Assembly (NCBI RefSeq): GCF_029784165.1
Contig: NC_073694.1
Span: 43,879,639-43,943,638, forward strand
Direction: 5' to 3'
Source: Wyeomyia smithii
Lineage: Eukaryota > Arthropoda > Insecta > Diptera > Culicidae
Length of the DNA stretch: 64,000 nucleotides
Program-made: the position numbers and the translations under genes
Part shown: one piece after another, positions 13,006 through 24,534 of the stretch
Position numbering within the stretch: position 1 is the stretch's first letter
Layout of the letters: the number at the start of each line of letters is the position of its first letter
Notes under the pieces: generated by a model
Databases searched by the model: none
What the model was told of the DNA's origin: nothing
Seen by the model: only the letters and a program-made list of their open reading frames with translations

Positions 13006-13815
13006 GGTGAAAGCTACTCATTTAGTAGCTATAACACAATGTTAATAAAATTGGTGAAAAAATCTTTTTTTATGCGGTGTTTAGGGACCACATAAAAACA
13101 GTTTCCTGTAAGAATATCTAGTTTTGAGGCAGATCTATAGATCACTTTGCTCAATACTTCAGCGAATAATGAAAACTTTTAAATTAAACAATATTTGATT
13201 AATTCATCTAGTTTGAAAGCTAGGAACTGTAAAACAGTAGTATTTGTCGTCGTGATAACCAACATCGACCACTTTGTTCACCAAATTTGCCAGTTGCTTA
13301 ATTTATGTCACACGAGTTTAAGCACTTTATTAATAATTTTGAACAGTGCTGCCAAGAAACATTTCACAACATGATTCAACAAAATGGTGTGTAATTACTT
13401 GTTGTTAAAGTAACATATGGATTGAATAAATACTTGCAAAAGTGATTCTACTTCAAGCAATAATAAAAGTTATCTGTTGTACCACCCAGTTGCTTAACTT
13501 ATGTCCGACACTGTATGAGACTTTTCGAAACATCTGAATGATATACGCATTTATTTTAAACATACAAACTTTTCAAACCATTATCTTTCATCAGCTAACA
13601 ACATGTGACTTTTCTTGTGTACGAATGCTTCAAATATTAATTGGCTAACGCATGGCATGTCATGTGTTGAAATTCATTTCAAGGATCGAGACAACTAAAC
13701 GGCCGAAAAGTCCATCGAATATGTTAGTTTTTTATACATCGCACAGAATAAAATCACTAAAAACATTAGCACAAATCAACAAAATCACATATAGAGAGTC
13801 GCACAAAAATAGGTT

Positions 13816-14020
13816 TGACTGTTTATCACAGTAAACGGTTGGTGTCTACAGTTGTCGTCTGGGCTAGACATGTTCGCACGTCATTGGTTCATTGTTCGGA
13901 AAAATTCCCAGTATTACAAAATTGTACAACATTTCATCTATCTAACGACATTTTGTTGATTGTAACCAATAGGTTATGCTATAACTCATGTGTTTATTCT
14001 GTCATTGTCATTTTTTTTTA
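13816..14020 (-). repeat. Family R terminal-half fragment
   Basis: The segment around GATTGGTTCATTGTTCG-like sequence, CATTTCATCTATC and CAATAGGTTATGCT tracks the 35,240-35,400 part of copy D. The terminal GTCCCACGTC is missing. Confidence 0.5.
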
Positions 14021-14307
14021 AATGGCCCACCACTACCCCCACACCAAATAGCTCATGTTGAGCCCCCTGGTAGTGGACTCATTCTAAAGTACAAACAGAC
14101 AAAAAAGAAAATGAATGAAAAGAACAATAACGAATATTATAATATATAATCTATTGGTGTGTGTATTATAATGGTGAACTTTAGACAAAAAAAAAATAAC
14201 TGTAACTAAACTAGAGATACCCAGTGGAACTGCGTCCCTTTAAAGGGATCTCTCAAATACATAGAAAAAATCTGTATTATTTAATTTATACATTTATAGA
14301 GCACAAT

Positions 14308-15474
14308 TTAAACAAAGCTTCTGGCAGTTGATACGGCAGTTGATATTAAAAACGAACTGATTTTAGATTTGTAGTATTGTTTCAATTTCGTTTTAAATAA
14401 CATTTTACTGTTAATTGATTTCACGTTATCTGGAATTATATTGAATACGGAAGGACCAAAGAAAAATATTCGCTTTCGACCAAAGATGCTTGAGGTTCGA
14501 GCCCTCTCTAAATTATGAGCATGCCTAGTATTGTGACTATGATTTCGCGCAGGTAAAACTAAGTTATGATGCATATTGGGATTTTTCAAGATATCAAACA
14601 CAAATAAACAGGTATGAAGTTCCCGCAATCCTTGTATTGGCAGCACATTGTGCGTAAAATTGGTGTAAAACTGGAGCGTAGAAAATAACTGAGGCAATGA
14701 GTAAATCGTTTTCAGACATCGGTTCTGTAAAACTTGGAGCATTTTCAATTTGGATTTGCAAGCATGCCCCCATGCAATGATCATATATTGCAGATGTGAA
14801 TGAATGCATCCATAATAAAATTTGAGGAGTGCATTACGAGGAACAAACGATTTCACACGGTACATTAAGCCACAAAGTCGAGAAACTTTGCACTGCACAT
14901 GTTCTATGTGATCATTCCAAGATAGTGTAGAGTCTAATACCAGGCCCAAATATTTATAGCTTGACACATTTTCGACATTGGTTTGTCCTACAGACGGATT
15001 GGATTGTTGTGTGGTTTTTTTCCTCGGGTGATGGAATAGCATATATTTGGTTTTTCCCTAATTTAGAGATAGAAGATTGCAATCAAAGTATCGTATGAGT
15101 GTTGTTAAGTCATAATTTATGCTTGATATGATATCTGAAACATTCTTGTTAGGGTAGAAGATCGCTGTATCATCAGCAAACAACCTAGGTATTCCTAAAA
15201 GCGGCAGATTTCCTAGGTCATTCATGTAAATTAAAAATAAAAGTGGGCCAATATTGCTACCTTCAGGAACACTAATATTTACCGTTTTTATCGAACTTAG
15301 AGTGTCCTCAATAGCTACGAATTGTTGTCTGTTTGTTAAATAGCTTTTTATAATGTTGTTCGCTAGTCCACGGACTCCATAGTATTCCAATTTTCGCAGA
15401 AGAATATCGTGGTTCAGCGTATCGAAGGCTTTCTTAAGGTCAATGAAGAGACCTCCGACAACGCATTTATTATC
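14308..15474 (-). pseudogene. CR1-like LINE, 3' half: reverse transcriptase motifs A-E and C-terminus
   Basis: The minus strand encodes the second half of a non-LTR reverse transcriptase. Motif A reads LFIDLKKAFDTLNHDILL. A QG-to-EG change gives VPEGSNIGPLLF. The catalytic box is LFADDTAIF. It is followed by KYLGLVLDSTLSWNDHI and a long C-terminal region ending near 14,308. One in-frame TAG near 15,045 breaks the frame at LLSLN-stop-GKTKYM. The reading begins abruptly at DNKCVV. The missing first half lies in the same strand and order at 21,353-23,190, so I infer one element split by the DNA between. A 3' untranslated region probably continues to about 14,030. It is inactive because of the stop and the split. 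Confidence 0.85.
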
Positions 15475-16170
15475 AACAAGTTGAACGTTCCCGGCGATGC
15501 TCGGGATCAAAAGTTTCAAAATTAAGAATCATTTTTTATAATTCATTGCACTATTAGCACAACTCACTTCAAAAATATTTCACATCTTATACGTCCAACA
15601 TCAGTTTAAGTACTTTAACATTCTGAGAACGCACAGAACGGAAATACCCATATTGGATTGCATTTTGTGATTTGGGGATGTTTTACAGAAACTGGAAATC
15701 GCCATTTCGGATTTCAAAATGACGTTCGAAAGTTTCGGAAGTATTGAAATGGTTGGCCGAATACCACTTTAGATTATTTTCCTGAAACCAGAAGTCGTTA
15801 TTTCGGAAAATGTTATGTGGGGTCATCCCAGTTCCGAATATACCACACTCGAGTGATAACCGGATATTCGTCAATCGTTCACAGTAAAACTTCTTTTTAT
15901 GTAACTTTTAGAAGAAAGAAATCAACGGAGGAAGAATTAAGCGTGACCATTCAGGCTTTATTCTCCTCTATAAGCATATCTAAAGAGATAACATGTGAAT
16001 TTTTGAAACGAAAATGTTTGTTGATGTCCTAGGAACACGTCTAAGAAGAAGTTAACGTTTTAATCCACATAACTACGTAGAAATTAAAAAAAAGTAGATT
16101 AAACCAATGAAATGCGGCCTTTCCTCCCTCCAGCCAAATGTTCCGAGATCTAGTTTTGGTGAAAGTGAAA
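15475..16170. other. Left arm of the 5.9-kb insert in the CR1-like LINE
   Basis: I recognise no gene here. The patch around 15,690-15,835 (GGAAATCGCCATTTCGGATT and CCAGAAGTCGTTATTTCGG) resembles an old dispersed repeat with internal reiteration. The first bases, AACAAGTTGAACGTTCCC, follow the LINE junction directly, with no TIR or target duplication that I can see. Confidence 0.4.
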
Positions 16171-16174
16171 AAGT

Positions 16175-17078
16175 TGAAACCGTTGGCAACAATTATTAGT
16201 TTTTTTGTACATAATTATTTGTTTGCATGTTTCGAGCTTTCACGTTTCTCCCTGATACAGAACATTTCCACACTAGTTAGAGTAAAATACCGCTGCAACG
16301 AAACGACGTGCTGTTTGGTCGATGAGGCTGGACTCAGCATGGCGCAAACTGCTTCAAAAATGAAGTTTTAAATGAAGCGCAAAACTATTGGAGGGAATAC
16401 TACTTTATGAAGCTATAAAAGGGAGCAGATAGGAAGGCTCGCGAGCTTTTTTGTACAACAGGCGTCCGTGTGCTGTGCAGTGAGTAAGACCTAGGATTGG
16501 ACCCCCCCCCCCCTTGTGGGGCTATTGGTAGTGCGCTTGCAGATTGGCCCGCAGCTACGAAGAAACTGCGCAGTACACGGTTCGGCCCGCGAACCTGGAA
16601 CGGTTCCGCGCCTAACCCGTAAAGGAGCATCGACACCCTCGGACAACAGGTCCTAACCGTCAAGGAGGGTCCCCTCTCGGTGCTGGCCATTGCGGTCAGG
16701 CCGATTGCGTCAAAGAGGGAAGACGCCTGCAACATTCGTGATCAAAGTTCGAGATAATTGGGATCCCGCTATCCTGCCATCCGCTCGCCGCCTCGTACCG
16801 GTTCGGAATAGGGTTGCGCAGTCGAGAGGACTCCTGCGTAGCCTAAGCAGCAAAAGTAGTGAGTAAACGTTACACGCCACACCATCATTTGTGATTACAC
16901 ACCCACACGCCACAATTACACGAAATAAAAATTAGAAATGTGAACGTTCTTGGTTTTTGTACTTTATCCGCGTTATCCTTGGTTACCCGGTAGCTAGCCG
17001 ACCCTGCGATACCAGCAATAGGGCCTGCTCTGCCGCAGCTTTTGCCAGCCGTAAGTGTTGGGAAGTCAGTCGGTTTCA
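16175..17078 (+). repeat. 5' LTR
   Basis: It begins TGAAACCG and ends CGGTTTCA, a perfect 8-bp terminal inverted repeat with TG...CA ends. A TATA box, TATAAAA, is at 16,414-16,420 and a polyadenylation signal AATAAA at 16,924-16,929, giving a plausible U3-R-U5 layout. A run of C lies near 16,501-16,513. Open frames on the minus strand recur identically in the other LTR and are not genes. Confidence 0.92.
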
Positions 17079-18921
17079 ATTGGCGCCCAAATAAAAGTCC
17101 GCGAAAGGTAATCAAGTGATCGATTAAAGTCAAAAATCTAAGGATTTTTTCCAATGGGAGGCGGAAGGAATTCGGTTCTTAGGAACGAATTTCTTGGCTC
17201 TATCACTAATCCCCAGACCAGAAAAAAAATGTGAATGCCTATAAAATCGTGGTAGTGATAGTCCTTGAGGAAAAGAAGGACGTGGAAGCTTTTTACAACC
17301 ATTTGAAATGAAAAAAAATTCGTGTGTTGTGGTTTATTGGATACTTCGTGAATCGTTTTGCATGGAAAGAAAAATCATAACGCATAATAAATCTTAATTC
17401 ACCCATACCCAAAGTGATTCATAGATAATTCGCGTTGTGCTGCTTTGCGCTATACTCACTAGAACAATGAACTTGTGAACAATAGAACCCGAACGACGAA
17501 CGCAGGTGAAGCCCAACAGACAAGGTGAACCCCAGAATCCAGTTTCGTGAAGAAAACTTAAGAGCAAATGTGAATTTTTTAGAACCCAACGGAATACGGC
17601 ACTGAGTTGAGTGCATCATGAACGCTAGCCGTTCATATTCGAATAAAATATAAAAACAAATGCTTATGAAACGATAAGGGAATATTGGATATGAATATCT
17701 AGAATATGCTATCTTTCGTTTGAAATGAAACTCAATGGTTGAGTATATTTACTTTTACTAAGGAAAAGTTGAAATTGAATGCCATTTACCTTTACTTTCT
17801 TGCAGTTTAGTGGTACTTGCCAATTACCGGAGGTTGCCCGCAGTGAACCTGGTGAATCGTCAATCGTCAGAGGTTACGGCAGTGTCCGATTTTTTGCTCT
17901 GAGATTGAGAACAGGTTCTGCACTTCCTCTAATCCGGACTTTTGAGCAGTATCCAGAAAAACTATAAAGCAAATTTATAGTATGAGCAAGCGCGGAATAG
18001 ATTGAATACTTACTATTCCGTGTCATGCAGTTCACCATGCTTTAAATTTGCTCGGGAATCCCGAACCGCACTGGCCGTGTTGCGAAGACAATAGAGGAGC
18101 TATTAGTTTTTTCCCTATTCGAGCAATAGTGGTGGAGTTGCGGTTTCTGGATGTCCCAATTGGGAATATGGATTCGTACTGTAAGAAGTTGGCAAATTTG
18201 CACTAAAATTTTTAACTTTTACCTAATTTTGTTACCTGATACCATCTTGTTAGTCAAGAGCACTATCATGGTGTAGGGCGAGATGTACACTGTATCGCTG
18301 GACAATTTTTGATGAAATATTGTACCTTAGCGCTGCTTGCTGATTGTAGCCCAACTTTCTAAATAACAAACAATGGAAGTTATGCTTCGATATGTTTCAA
18401 CTTACGTTGCTTTCGTTGAAAATTTGGCCGGTTTTCACGAAAACTTTAACTTTCGCATCAACACTTTGTGAAATTTAGTTTTTACATAGTGACACAGATG
18501 ACAGCTTGTCTTGCATCTGTCGGTAAAGTAGGGTGAAACAACGAAACCCGATGCGATAGTTGGTAACATTGCCTGACTAGTGTTGGCAAAGTGGTGTATA
18601 TAAATGTAAATAGGGTTGTAAAATAATTTTGTAAATATTTTTAAATATGATATTTTCATTCGATTGTATTATATTAATTTATACGGTGTATGAAATTTTC
18701 AGTTAATTTAAATTATTGGTTTATTTATAATATGTGTGAAGAAGATTTATTGTGATTTCGCGCGTTGTATAAAGTTTTAGTAATATTTTATAAGAAATTA
18801 AAATAAGCAAAATCACGAATTATTTCAAGCCAAAATGGTTTTATAGAGCAGTTAGATTCAAAAAAAAAAAATGCAAAATAACTACGTGCTTTTACATTTT
18901 TTTCATGGGAGTGGTGGATAG
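17079..18921 (+). other. Interior of the LTR element: primer binding site, no proteins
   Basis: TGGCGCCCAAATAAAAG at 17,081-17,097 begins two bases after the LTR and has the TGG expected of a sequence complementary to a tRNA 3' CCA end. The purine-rich GGGAGTGGTGGATAG at 18,907-18,921, directly before the 3' LTR, is the likely polypurine tract. All frames between are short and unlike retroviral-type proteins. Confidence 0.8.
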
Positions 18922-19825
18922 TGTAACCGTTGGCAACAATTATTAGTTTTTTTGTACATAATTATTTGTTTGCATGTTTCGAGCTTTCACGTTTCTCCCT
19001 GATACAGAACATTTCCACACTAGTTAGAGTAAAATACCGCTGCAACGAAACGACGTGCTGTTTGGTCGATGAGGCTGGACTCAGCATGGCGCAAACTGCT
19101 TCAAAAATGAAGTTTTAAATGAAGCGCAAAACTATTGGAGGGAATACTACTTTATGAAGCTATAAAAGGGAGCAGATAGGAAGGCTCGCGAGCTTTTTTG
19201 TACAACAGGCGTCCGTGTGCTGTGCAGTGAGTAAGACCTAGGATTGGACCCCCCCCCCCCTTGTGGGGCTATTGGTAGTGCGCTTGCAGATTGGCCCGCA
19301 GCTACGAAGAAACTGCGCAGTACACGGTTCGGCCCGCGAACCTGGAACGGTTCCGCGCCTAACCCGTAAAGGAGCATCGACACCCTCGGACAACAGGTCC
19401 TAACCGTCAAGGAGGGTCCCCTCTCGGTGCTGGCCATTGCGGTCAGGCCGATTGCGTCAAAGAGGGAAGACGCCTGCAACATTCGTGATCAAAGTTCGAG
19501 ATAATTGGGATCCCGCTATCCTGCCATCCGCTCGCCGCCTCGTACCGGTTCGGAATAGGGTTGCGCAGTCGAGAGGACTCCTGCGTAGCCTAAGCAGCAA
19601 AAGTAGTGAGTAAACGTTACACGCCACACCATCATTTGTGATTACACACCCACACGCCACAATTACACGAAATAAAAATTAGAAATGTGAACGTTCTTGG
19701 TTTTTGTACTTTATCCGCGTTATCCTTGGTTACCCGGTAGCTAGCCGACCCTGCGATACCAGCAATAGGGCCTGCTCTGCCGCAGCTTTTGCCAGCCGTA
19801 AGTGTTGGGAAGTCAGTCGGTTTCA
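18922..19825 (+). repeat. 3' LTR
   Basis: It begins TGTAACCG (third base differs from the 5' LTR) and ends CGGTTTCA. Length is exactly 904 bp, as in the 5' copy. The duplicated AAGT follows. Confidence 0.92.
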
Positions 19826-20117
19826 AAGTATTTCGAATCACGTAATGTGTTACTATTCACAAAACTACGAAAACATCAGAAATGTAATTTTTTTCTGCTC
19901 GACTCGCACCAAATTTAAACATAAATTCTTTTGCAAGAAAATATTTGCAGATGTTGAAGGAACAACGAACATGTTATTGAAAAAAAAATTAATTTACGAA
20001 TTGAGCTCATGCTCAAAATGTCAAAATTTGGCATGTATTATATGTATAATATATATATAAATTTTAAAAAGAGTATTTTAATGTGTTTTTCTGTATGCTG
20101 AAAATCATCTTCAAACA

Positions 20118-21270
20118 TACGTAGTTTTTAAAGTAATATGTCAACTTTTAACAATAAGATACCTATTATTTTTCCTCAAATGTCTTTTCTGAACATTAAC
20201 AAACATTTCAATGAAGAACAATTACATATCATAGCTATGAATTTCGATTGAGAGGCAAATAGAGTTCAAATATTCAGGATTTTGCTTGTTTAACGTAGTG
20301 TTGTGAATAATATCTCAATTTTCAGTAGTCAAAAATCTGTTATTTTTATTCAAAAGTCTTTCCTGACATAAACAAACATTTTTAATAATCATGATATTGC
20401 ATGTTTTACTTAGTTTTGTGAATAATATCTCTATTTTCAGTTATCAGATAACTACTTTTTTTTATTTCACAGATCACTGCTTCGAGTTTTGATTTAGAGG
20501 CAAATTCAGCCGAAAAATCATGATTTTGCATGTTTCACGTAGTTTTGTGAATAATATGTCGAGTTTTAGTAATCAGATACCTGTTATTTTTTCTCAACTG
20601 TCTTCCTTAAACATCAACGAACATTTTGATGAAAAACTGAATCACATGTCATCGCTTTGAATTTCGATTTGGAGATGAATTAAGTATAAAAAGTCATAAT
20701 TTTGCATTTTTTACGTAGTTTTGTGAGTAATATCTCAAGTTTTAATGATCAGATACTAATTATTTTTCCTCAAATGTCTTTCCTGAACATTAACAAACAT
20801 TTTGGTGAAAAAAGAACCATATGCCATCGCTTTGAATTTTGGTTTAGAGGCAAATTCAGCACAGAAAGTCATAATTTTGCATGTTTTAAGTAGTTTTGTG
20901 AATAATATCTCAAGTTTTAGTAATTAGATACCTATTATTTTTTCTCAAATGTCTTTCTTAAACATCAACGAACATTTTAATGAAAAAAGAATCACATGTC
21001 ATCGCTTTGAATTTTGATTTGGAGACGAATTAAGTATAAAAAGTCATAATTTTGCGTGTTTTACGTAGTTTTGTGAAAAATATCTCAATTTTTAGTGATC
21101 AGAAACTAATTTTTTTTCTTAAATGTCTTTCCTGAACATTAACAAACATTTTAGTGAAAAAAGAATGATATGTCATCGCTTTGAATTTTGATTTAGAATA
21201 CCAGCGAACATTTTCATGTTAAAAAACCTACATGTCACCGCTTTTTATTTATGATTTAGAACGATTCAAG
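20118..21270. repeat. Tandem satellite, ~175-bp monomers in dimeric order
   Basis: About six monomers each carry ACGTAGTTTTGTGAATAATA followed by a TCAAATGTCTTTCCTGAACA-like block and a CATCGCTTTGAATTTTGATT-like block. The clearest starts are near 20,538, 20,713, 20,890 and 21,063. Monomers alternate between two types: one has ATCAACGAACATTTT and GAATTAAGTATAAAAAG, the other ATTAACAAACATTTT and AAATTCAGC. The effective period is therefore about 350 bp. Monomers at both edges are diverged or truncated. Confidence 0.85.
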
Positions 21271-21352
21271 ATGATGATTACTGTACACCTCTGAGACTGA
21301 GGGAATAATATCAATAAGATCAAGCGTTACGGAATTCCATTTTTATATAGTA

Positions 21353-23190
21353 GATTTTACCAATTAGAAAATCTACTAGTTCTACAATCGCTGTTAAGGT
21401 ACTGCACCCTTTTCTAAAACCGTACTGAAATTTATATAAAATATTATGTTGATTCATGAAGTTTACTAGTCTATTTACTAGCATTTTTTCAAATATTTTG
21501 CTAAATATAGAAAGTGTAGAAATAGGTCTGAAATTACTAGGATCTGACTTATTGCCAGATTTGAAAACAGGCGTTACTTTAGCTATTTTAAGACATTCAG
21601 GATAAAAACCCTGCTCTAGAATAAGATTAAATAGATTCGTAAGTATGTTCGAGAAATTATGTACATTCATTTTTATGACACTAGCTGGAATATTATCTGG
21701 GCCGCTGCTTTTATGCACATCAAGTTCTTTTAATATAACAGTAACCTCATTCACATTTGCAGGTCGCAGAAAAATAGGTTGTTCTATTCGGATAATGTTA
21801 CTCAGTGGATTACCATTATTTCTCGGGATGTTTTCTGCAATTATTGAATATTTCACTAACTTCTACATTATTCGATGTTTTGATACCGTTTGCTTCGAGC
21901 TCGAAACGCCTAGCTACCCTTGTACGACCCATAATCTCATTTAGGCTACCCCACATTTTGGCATGACACACACTTAAATTTTTTTGCCGGGTCTCGGTAA
22001 TTTATTGCCCAGAACGGCACCACTGAGTGCTCGGTTAAAAAAATAAAGACAGCTGTCACATTTTTTCGTAAATCTCGGTTCACCAAACTGAAATTTCGGC
22101 ACAAAATACCCGAATTCCGAAATTTCAGTTAGGCTGAACCGAGATCTACGAAAAAATTTGACAGCTGTCATTTTTTTCTCAACCGAGCACTCAGTGGTGC
22201 CGTTCTCGGCAATAAATTACCGAGACCCGGCAAAAAATTTAAAGTGTGCAGGTTGTTTCCAACAAATTTTTATAGTAATCAGTTTTGCATTTTCTCTTGG
22301 CGTCATCGGTTCGTTTAGATACATGTTTCAACATATTTTTATAATGAGCATTAGTAGGGTCATTTTTCAATTTTTTCAAATATTTATGCTTGAGTGTTAT
22401 CCATTGCCACACATAGTAATTCATCCAAAGGCAGTGTCTAGATTTAATTTTTACCTTTATACGTTTTGTTGTTGTACATTGCGTCAGTATTCTATTGTAG
22501 GTGTTTATAATGGTGGTTAATGACTCATTCACATCACTACAACATTCATAGTCATTTAAGAAGTTAGAAAACAAGTGATGTAGCTTCATTTTATCGACAA
22601 TTTTCCTACTTAGTACCGTACGTTCTTTTGGATCACTAACTTTCAGAGAGGAGACAATTAGTAAATGATCGCTCAGTATGGGATCAGTGTAAATAGTATC
22701 ATTCCTTATGTTCGCCAAATCGTCGTTACTGCACACAAAGTGATCCAGAATGTTTTTGCTAATTGGCCTAGTTGCAAAAGTATTTGAACAAGCACAATTA
22801 TATGACTCTAGTAAACTCTTGTAACGTTATACAACACTATTGTTCGTAGAATTTATGGGAATATTAAAATCACCAACAAGAAAACGCTTTCGCGTGGTTT
22901 GGGTTGCTAATATGTTTTCAAGCTCAATATAGAATCGGTTGCAATCAAAGGAGGGTGGTCTGTACAAGCCTACCACTTCGTATTGAACTCCATGTCTTTT
23001 GATTTCAACATGTATAAAATGTAGGCCTTCGGTTTTAACATTTTTCAAAACATTGAAGGTTAACTCGGCTTTCACATATATGGCGATACCACCTGATGAT
23101 GTTTCACGACAAGCAAAGATTGAATTGTAACCTGATTTTTTATATAATTCTATGTTACCTGACTTTACCCATTTGATATTTGACATTTGA
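21353..23190 (-). pseudogene. CR1-like LINE, 5' half: endonuclease and start of reverse transcriptase
   Basis: The minus strand reads an AP-endonuclease part (GGIAIYVK, VVGLYRPP, FLVGDFNIP and later DPILSDHLLIVSS). It then reads a linker and RT motifs 1-2b (SGPDNIPASVIK, NFRPISTLSIFSKIFEKML, QYGFRKGCSTLTAIVELVDF). It stops at LIGKI, just before motif A, which is exactly where 14,308-15,474 begins. The first part of the endonuclease is missing, a usual 5' truncation. Lesions are few: a TAA after NNSVV near 22,826 and a MITE at 21,969-22,248, whose removal restores the frame. Confidence 0.85.
21969..22248. mobile_element. Palindromic MITE inside the CR1-like LINE
   Basis: A 280-bp element is almost wholly inverted repeat: arms of roughly 120 bp start CACACTT, pass GCCGGGTCTCGGTAATTTAT and reach CTCGGTTCA. 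CA flanks both ends. Taking out the element plus one CA rejoins the LINE codons (ETT then CHAKMWGSLNEIM), which fixes the borders. Noncoding. Confidence 0.85.
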
Positions 23191-23225
23191 GATCTACCTG
23201 AACCTTCGCTGGTTTCATTTCAATT

Positions 23226-23272
23226 TTAAGGAATGTACCCCAGTATAGAAAACAAAGGCGTAGTTCTACGTC
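23226..23272 (-). repeat. Family R end fragment
   Basis: CCAGTATAGAAAACAAAGGC and GTAGTTCTACGTC match the GTCCCACGTC end of copies C and D with a few substitutions. Only about 45 bp remain. Confidence 0.55.
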
Positions 23273-23343
23273 AGAAATTTTATCAAAATTAAGGTTTCGT
23301 TCATGAATATTGTTTGTTAGAGAGTAAACTAAATTCAACTAAA

Positions 23344-23401
23344 TTGTTTGTTTGACGAGCACTGTATTATAGTTGTTTGTTTGACGAGCACTGTATTATA
23401 G
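23344..23401. repeat. Perfect 29-bp tandem duplication
   Basis: A 29-bp unit beginning TTGTTTGTTTGACGAGCACT occurs twice head to tail at 23,344-23,372 and 23,373-23,401 without a mismatch. A recent slippage event is the simplest reading. Confidence 0.9.
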
Positions 23402-24534
23402 TGACGTTCGAAACCATAAAATGTGATTTTAAAATTAAAAGTTTATTTAAATTCTGAATTTTAGGCTGATTCTGACCTAGCAAGTTTATGTTTAGATTAA
23501 GTTGAACGAGTGTAATTTATAAAAAAAGAGTATGATGAACACGTGAATTTCCTGCACATATAACATAAATATAAATAAGCGATATTTATGTTGAATCCGT
23601 TTTTAGCAGTATGTACACCGGAATTACACTTTTACACTAAAACTGCTTGTTTTGTTGTTTTCGTGTAGCACGCGTAAGAAATATTGTGTAGTTTAAAATA
23701 CACACGCCATTTAGTGTCTTACAAAAATGACAGCTGTCTGTTTGTTTTTGAGCCGCAGAAACGATTTCGTAGTAGCATCGTAAACACAGGCTTTGCTTTA
23801 CTTATTGGGTAGTTATGAATATTGTTCATTCGCCCCGGTAACATCTTGACGTCTCGCATATGAATTCATTTTAGGTAGGGTAAACAGGTATAATACGCCC
23901 CCCCTAAGGGACATTGTCAATATTGTAGCCATGTTTATCACAAACAACAAATCTTTCATGCAGTTGGATACACTATTCAGTTGGTAATGCACTGCTATTA
24001 TTTTGTTTTGTAATTACTGTTACACAAAAACGCCATAATTTTATTAAAAAATATGACTGAATTGCAAGCTTTCCACTCTACCGGGGCAAAACGCTCCAGA
24101 TGCAGTATGATATGCCCCATACAGTAGCTTCATATGCTAGCCTTTCGAAGTGAAACAGCGCTTGAAGTCTCAGAAGCAAACGCTAAAGCAATGAACAAAT
24201 CAGCCGGGCCAGCGGTGGGGTATATTGCCCGGTGCTGTAGTGTAGCATAAAGTTTATGTAGTGTAGCAGAAAGTTTATAGAAAGCAGTTTTATGCATATT
24301 TACTCTACCTAGTTTTTTATTGGCTCACTAGATCTATCAATTAAACTAAATACTTGACTAGTTTTTGACATGAGCGTATTTTGCACATGATGTTTGTTAT
24401 ATTAATATACTATGAGACTCAAACAAAAAAATCATCTAACAATGTTGAAATGTATAAAAGGATCCTGAATAAATCTTAGTAAATGGATAATATATGCACC
24501 TGCATTCTCCGGTTCTTTCGAATAATAAAATAGA
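23402..24534. other. No recognisable gene
   Basis: The DNA is AT-rich. GGTAGGGTAAACAGGTATAA near 23,874 and GGTGGGGTATATTGCCC near 24,213 could be the two ends of an old inverted-repeat element, since both carry TAT..GCCCC-type strings, but the match is weak. Confidence 0.35.

Larger units (their letters stand above)
11997..13815. other. No gene; family R fragment and a short inverted repeat
   Basis: Apart from the fragment at 12,175-12,355 and the inverted repeat at 12,793-13,005, nothing coding is recognised. A hairpin CCAACCGTTCCCAACGGTTGG minus its last base lies near 12,540-12,560. The motif CCAGTTGCTTAA plus TTATGTC occurs twice in direct orientation (near 13,291 and 13,488). The second copy ends in CCGACACTGTA, which looks like the outer end of a Tc1-like TIR; no partner end was found. 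Confidence 0.4.
16175..19825 (+). mobile_element. Non-autonomous LTR retrotransposon, complete and young
   Basis: Two 904-bp LTRs (16,175-17,078 and 18,922-19,825) flank a 1,843-bp interior. The 4-bp AAGT occurs just outside both ends (16,171-16,174 and 19,826-19,829), the target duplication. The LTRs looked identical wherever I compared them, apart from the third base, which implies a recent insertion. A primer binding site follows the 5' LTR. No gag, protease, RT or integrase frame exists inside, so it must borrow proteins. A 4-bp duplication and TGG-initial primer site fit a Gypsy or BEL-type parent; I cannot decide which. Confidence 0.92.

Noticed and set aside
16400..17154. Open frames of 60-111 residues on the minus strand, repeated at 19,147-19,841
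   Set aside because: They lie inside the LTRs, antisense to the element, and recur only because the LTRs are copies.
20118..21270. Regularly spaced repeats considered as a CRISPR array
   Set aside because: Whole ~175-bp monomers are similar, with no short repeat and unique spacer pattern, and the genome is eukaryotic.
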